Translations under genes and position numbers: made by a program
NCBI RefSeq assembly: GCF_000506985.1
Contig: NZ_KI650979.1
Location: 1,364,710-1,428,709, forward strand
Source of the DNA: Advenella kashmirensis W13003
GTDB taxonomy: Bacteria; Pseudomonadota; Gammaproteobacteria; Burkholderiales; Burkholderiaceae_B
Length of the DNA: 64,000 nt
Direction of reading: 5' to 3'
The notes under the pieces: model-generated
Seen by the model: the letters and a program-made list of their open reading frames with translations, nothing else
What the model was told of the DNA's origin: nothing
The model's database searches: none
Shown: piece by piece, positions 60,822 to 64,000 of the stretch
Position numbering within the stretch: the first letter of the stretch is position 1
Layout of the letters: every line of letters begins with the position of its first letter

Positions 60822-61858
60822 CGCTGGCTTAACTCCTGAGTGGCCACTTTCTCAAAGCGGCGATCAAAGAGCGTGGCGGCATCCAGTCGCGGATTACCTG
60901 TTTCGCGCGCCAGTAAATCAATGGTCGCCTGCTGGCGTTCGATCACCTCCGTCCAGTCAGCCGGTATCTCGGGTTCGCCCGCGGATTTGGCCAGGTAGTC
61001 GCCGTCGGCAGTTTTCAGACCCTGGTCCTTAACGTAATAGCCTTCGACCCATTCTTTGGGATGTTCATAGATCCAGCGTGTGGCTTTTGCCCAGGCTTTT
61101 ACATATGCGCGGGCCGCAGCAGCTTTGGCCGGATTGTCCAGAACGGACTGCAAGGTATAAAGATGCCAGGCATCGTCACGCAAGCCGTGTGAAATCACCC
61201 GTGCGCCGTTCTTACCGCCATAATTGGCCAGGTATCGCGGCTGGTTCGCTTCGGCTATGGGTGCGGCATCGACCAGGCCGCTGGCCAGGGCACTGACGTA
61301 CACATCTCCGGTACTGGGCATTTCCACCAAAGTGACGTCCTCCTTGGTGAGTCCGGCCTTTTGCAGAATGCGCAGCACCAGGGCGCCCTGAGCCTGCCCG
61401 GGACTGAACGCGATCTTGTGTCCTTTCAGATCCGTGATGGATTTGATATCCGACCCAGGTGCAATGCCAAGTTTATATATTGGATGCTCAAGCGGGTCCT
61501 TGCGAAAGGCCGCCGCGATGATCCGTACCGGTAATCCGGTCCAGGTGGCATGAATCGGTGGAATGTCCGCGACAGCACCAATGTCCAGAGCATTGGCGCG
61601 GAACGCCTCGGTAGTTCGCGGACCGCCGCTGATATTGGCCCACTTCGGGGTGAAAGGCAGATTCTTTATTTCACCTGACAGTTCGAGCGCACGCTGAGTC
61701 TTGGGGTCGCCGATTGTCAAGGTGGTGCCTGCAGGAACCGTATCAGCAATGGCTGCATCAGTTTGTGCTGACGCCGATGCTGCGCATGTCATCACAATCG
61801 CGGCGCAGATTATTGCGTAGAATTTGGTTTTATTACGAATGTGATTTAATAAATTCAT
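60818..61858 (-). CDS. Second sulfonate-type ABC binding protein
   Basis: The 346-residue exported protein has a signal peptide ending ASASAQ, then TLTIGDPKTQRALELSGEIKNLPFTPKWANISGGPRTTEAFRANALDIGAVADIPPIHA, the pattern of aliphatic sulfonate/NMT1-like binding proteins. The start at 61858 has AGGAG 7 bp upstream. An ATG at 61876 overlaps that site. It is diverged from SsuA at 54276 and therefore probably binds a different sulfonate or sulfate ester. It is the first gene of the minus-strand importer. Confidence 0.88.
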   Translation of the reverse strand: MNLLNHIRNKTKFYAIICAAIVMTCAASASAQTDAAIADTVPAGTTLTIGDPKTQRALELSGEIKNLPFTPKWANISGGPRTTEAFRANALDIGAVADIPPIHATWTGLPVRIIAAAFRKDPLEHPIYKLGIAPGSDIKSITDLKGHKIAFSPGQAQGALVLRILQKAGLTKEDVTLVEMPSTGDVYVSALASGLVDAAPIAEANQPRYLANYGGKNGARVISHGLRDDAWHLYTLQSVLDNPAKAAAARAYVKAWAKATRWIYEHPKEWVEGYYVKDQGLKTADGDYLAKSAGEPEIPADWTEVIERQQATIDLLARETGNPRLDAATLFDRRFEKVATQELSQR

Positions 61859-62043
61859 ATGCCGGCTCCTGTTCATTGACTCTACGGTGTAGTCCGATCG
61901 GATTGATCGGACACGTTTTGAGTCTAAATGAAGCCAGAGCGCATACGAAGTACATTGTACTTATATTGTTATGAGGTGCGCTTTCAAGCGAAGCATCGTG
62001 CTTCGTTTTTCGCCCGAGTGATTTTATAGCGTGTGTTATGCCG

Positions 62044-62676
62044 TCAGTGCGTTTGTTCGATTGCTTTGTGCTGCGCAGATTTCTTTTCGTCGCCACCCGC
62101 TTGCGGAACATCCGGACGCGGATCCGGCACGAAGCCATCGCGATTGGGCATGCGGATCGCCGCCAGAGACTTTGCATCCATCGTGGCATCGTCCGGGACC
62201 AGGCCGTTCAGTTGCAGTACGTACGCGGTTACGGCATAGACCTGGTCATTACTCAAGGTTTGCGGCGCAGTCAATGGCATGGCGCGTCGTATGTAGTCAA
62301 ATAGCGTAGGCGCATAGGGCCAATAGCTGCCTACTGTTTTGACCGGCTTGTCACTGGCAAGCGTATCTTTGCCGCCTGCCAGTTTGTCACCCAGGCCACC
62401 TTCTCCCTTGGCACCGTGACAGGAAGCGCATTGCTGTACATAGATATCCCGACCCATAGCGACGGTGCCGCTGCCCGCGGGCAGGTTTTCACCGTCGGCA
62501 AATACATTGATGTCCCAGGCGGCCATTTGCTGCTGCGTAATTGGATGACCGAAACCGAATTTCTGTTCCGCATGAGAAACATGAGTGGCTGTCAGCAGTA
62601 TTGTCATACAGCTATACGTGATAAAGCATCGGAATATGTGTTCCGTGATGGCAATTGTGGTTTTATGCGAGTGCAT
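62044..62676 (-). CDS. Periplasmic cytochrome c, electron acceptor of the sulfite dehydrogenase
   Basis: The 210-residue protein has an N-terminal signal/anchor (FRCFITYSCMTILLTATHVSHA) and one heme-binding motif Cys83-Ala-Ser-Cys86-His87. An axial Met is expected in IRRAMPLTAPQTL. A Lys/Gln/His-rich tail ends the protein. It overlaps the sulfite dehydrogenase gene by 14 bp. Such pairs (SorAB/SoxCD-like) move electrons from sulfite to the respiratory chain. It is shorter than SoxD and longer than SorB. Confidence 0.87.
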   Translation of the reverse strand: MHSHKTTIAITEHIFRCFITYSCMTILLTATHVSHAEQKFGFGHPITQQQMAAWDINVFADGENLPAGSGTVAMGRDIYVQQCASCHGAKGEGGLGDKLAGGKDTLASDKPVKTVGSYWPYAPTLFDYIRRAMPLTAPQTLSNDQVYAVTAYVLQLNGLVPDDATMDAKSLAAIRMPNRDGFVPDPRPDVPQAGGDEKKSAQHKAIEQTH

Positions 62677-63988
62677 GAGTCACCTTTCCGTCTGCAGCGA
62701 CGCGCCAGGGCGTAATCGCATTATTGTGATAAGTACCGTTGACGCCTCGCACCTCGACCAGTGCGGTGATTGTAGGCTGGGTATATCCGGTTTCGTCAGT
62801 CGCCCGGCTTTGTATGACCACGGATTCACCGTTCCACTGCCAGGGAAAGACAAAACGGGTAAGCGCTTTGCTCAGCACCGGTTCCTGCAATACGGCGGCT
62901 TGCCAGGTTTTTCCTTCGTCCACCGACACTTCGACTTTGGCGATGCGTCCCTTGCCCGACCAGGCAATACCCTTGATTTCATGAAAGCCATGTCCTTCTA
63001 CCTGCTGTCCACCCGATGGACTGGTGATGATAGACTTGGCCTCCATCACAAATGTGAATTCACGTGCTTTGCCGTTGGGCAGGCTGTCGGTGTATTTGGA
63101 TGTTTCCTCGCGGGAATGTACGGGCCGGTCTGCTACTTGCAGACGCCGCAGCCATTTAATACTCATGTTCCCTTCATAGCCGGGCAGCAACAGTCGCAAG
63201 GGATACCCCTGCTCCGGCCGCAGGCGTTCGCCATTCTGGCTATACACCAGCATGGCATCATCCAGGCATTTTTCCAGCGGGATACTGCGCGTCATGCCGG
63301 CACCATCGGCCCCTTCGGCAATAATCCATTTCGCTTCGGGTTTGAGGCCGGCTTCTTTCAATACCGTTTTCAACAGCACGCCGGTCCACTCCGCGCAACT
63401 GACCAGACCATTGGCCTCGGCTGCCGTCTTGGCGTGGACGGTATAGCCGGGGTTGCCAGAGCACTCAAGGAAATAGATTTGTGAATGCGACGGAAAACGC
63501 CGGATATCATTCACGGTAAATTCCAGCGATTGCTGGACCAGACCGTGCACCACGAGCCGGTGTCCGGCCGGATCAATATCCGGGATACCATTATGATGCC
63601 GTTCATAGAACAGCCCGTTGGGCGTGATGATGCCGTCCAGTTCCTGCAGGGGCGAGCGGGTCGACGAAGAGAAGTATTGTTTGTCTGTCTTGCGCAGATG
63701 CCGGATGACACCGCTTTCGAAACGGGAGGGGGTGCCGTAAGGATGGCTGCCGACTTGCGCGCCTGACTGGGTTGACCATGGGGGAATGGACAGTGTACCC
63801 TGCGCCGCGGGCGCCGCATCTTCGGCTGCTGTGGTCGGCGTTGCCGCAATGGCGGAACGCAAGCCAGCGCTGGCAGCCAGTGCACCTGTCACCGCGGCCG
63901 CGCCGTGGCGCAGGAACTGCCTGCGTTTGCTTTGCGCATCCGAATCTGCGACGACCAGGTTTTCTTCAGAAAATGAGTCAGTATTCAT
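62663..63988 (-). CDS. Tat-exported molybdenum sulfite dehydrogenase (SoxC/SorA family)
   Basis: The 441-residue protein has a Tat signal KRRQFLRHGAAAVTGALAASAG. In the molybdopterin domain, Cys176 in FLECSGNPGY is the expected Mo ligand, and MLVYSQNGERLRPEQGYPLRLLLPGYEGNMSIKWL is typical of the sulfite oxidase family. A C-terminal dimerisation domain follows (IKGIAWSGKGRIAKVEVSVDEGKTW). It oxidises sulfite to sulfate in the periplasm and passes electrons to the adjacent cytochrome c. GGGAG precedes the ATG. Beside three sulfonate monooxygenases it may dispose of surplus sulfite. The SoxC label without other Sox genes is not certain. Confidence 0.9.
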   Translation of the reverse strand: MNTDSFSEENLVVADSDAQSKRRQFLRHGAAAVTGALAASAGLRSAIAATPTTAAEDAAPAAQGTLSIPPWSTQSGAQVGSHPYGTPSRFESGVIRHLRKTDKQYFSSSTRSPLQELDGIITPNGLFYERHHNGIPDIDPAGHRLVVHGLVQQSLEFTVNDIRRFPSHSQIYFLECSGNPGYTVHAKTAAEANGLVSCAEWTGVLLKTVLKEAGLKPEAKWIIAEGADGAGMTRSIPLEKCLDDAMLVYSQNGERLRPEQGYPLRLLLPGYEGNMSIKWLRRLQVADRPVHSREETSKYTDSLPNGKAREFTFVMEAKSIITSPSGGQQVEGHGFHEIKGIAWSGKGRIAKVEVSVDEGKTWQAAVLQEPVLSKALTRFVFPWQWNGESVVIQSRATDETGYTQPTITALVEVRGVNGTYHNNAITPWRVAADGKVTHALA

Positions 63989-64000
63989 ATCAGGCTCCCT

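Noticed and set aside
1-64000. CRISPR arrays, tRNA or rRNA genes and intact insertion sequences
   Set aside because: I looked for regularly spaced repeats, tRNA-like cloverleaf segments and transposase motifs and saw none; a covariance-model scan was not possible.

Overview
The window reads as a chromosomal segment of a betaproteobacterium, most likely family Alcaligenaceae (Alcaligenes, Advenella, Pusillimonas or a relative). The reasons are Bug-type tricarboxylate-transporter binding proteins placed beside CaiB/BaiF CoA-transferases, a nadBA/nadQ/nadC arrangement, and above all a pic (picolinate) gene cluster whose order matches, from memory, the one described in Alcaligenes faecalis. Gene density is high and almost every open frame belongs to a recognised family. 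No rRNA, tRNA, CRISPR array, intact insertion sequence or phage gene was seen.

Layout. 1-7.4 kb: a truncated phospholipase-D-family lipoprotein gene, then a minus-strand operon (glutathione transferase, CoA-transferase, Bug protein, DsbA-like isomerase) divergent from a LysR gene and a second CoA-transferase. 7.5-28.3 kb: the picolinate island. It holds TRAP transporter membrane genes (dctQM), picC-picE-picD-picF, a terminator, picB4-B3-B2-B1 on the minus strand, a TRAP binding protein, picA1-A2-A3, an NMT1-type ABC importer, then picR (MarR), a LysR gene and picG on the minus strand. 28.4-33.8 kb: two minus-strand operons (HAD dehalogenase/CoA-transferase/thioesterase, and hydrolase/Bug protein) around a LysR gene, with a shared 14-bp motif in both control regions. 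34.2-39.2 kb: a siderophore-uptake locus (RhtX/FptX-type importer, cupin, TonB receptor, AraC regulator) with two Fur-box-like sites. 39.3-46.4 kb: two small enzymes, then NAD de novo synthesis (nadB, nadA, nadQ-type regulator, nadC) with two matching operators, and a LysR gene. 46.5-52.3 kb: ankyrin protein, deaminase, MFS transporter, DUF945 protein and an exported M20 peptidase. 52.3-64 kb: sulfonate scavenging, with three SsuD-type monooxygenases, one SsuE-type reductase, two complete ABC importers, and a periplasmic sulfite dehydrogenase with its cytochrome c.

How the genes work together. The pic island encodes a complete route: picolinate to 6-hydroxypicolinate (PicA, molybdenum hydroxylase), 3,6-dihydroxypicolinate (PicB, four-component Rieske oxygenase), 2,5-dihydroxypyridine (PicC), N-formylmaleamate (PicD), maleamate (PicE), maleate (PicF) and fumarate (PicG). 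Four exact copies and one variant of the palindrome CAGTATACTG lie in front of dctQM, picC, picB1, the TRAP binding-protein gene and picR. They tie both halves of a split TRAP transporter to the catabolic genes under one MarR repressor. The sulfonate genes would release sulfite from organosulfonates in the cytoplasm, while the terminal sulfite dehydrogenase would oxidise sulfite in the periplasm.

The most interesting points are the extended PicR regulon, including an operator embedded in the stop codon of the neighbouring LysR gene, the CoxG-like domain fused to the PicA iron-sulfur subunit, and the shared control motifs around the 31-kb LysR gene.
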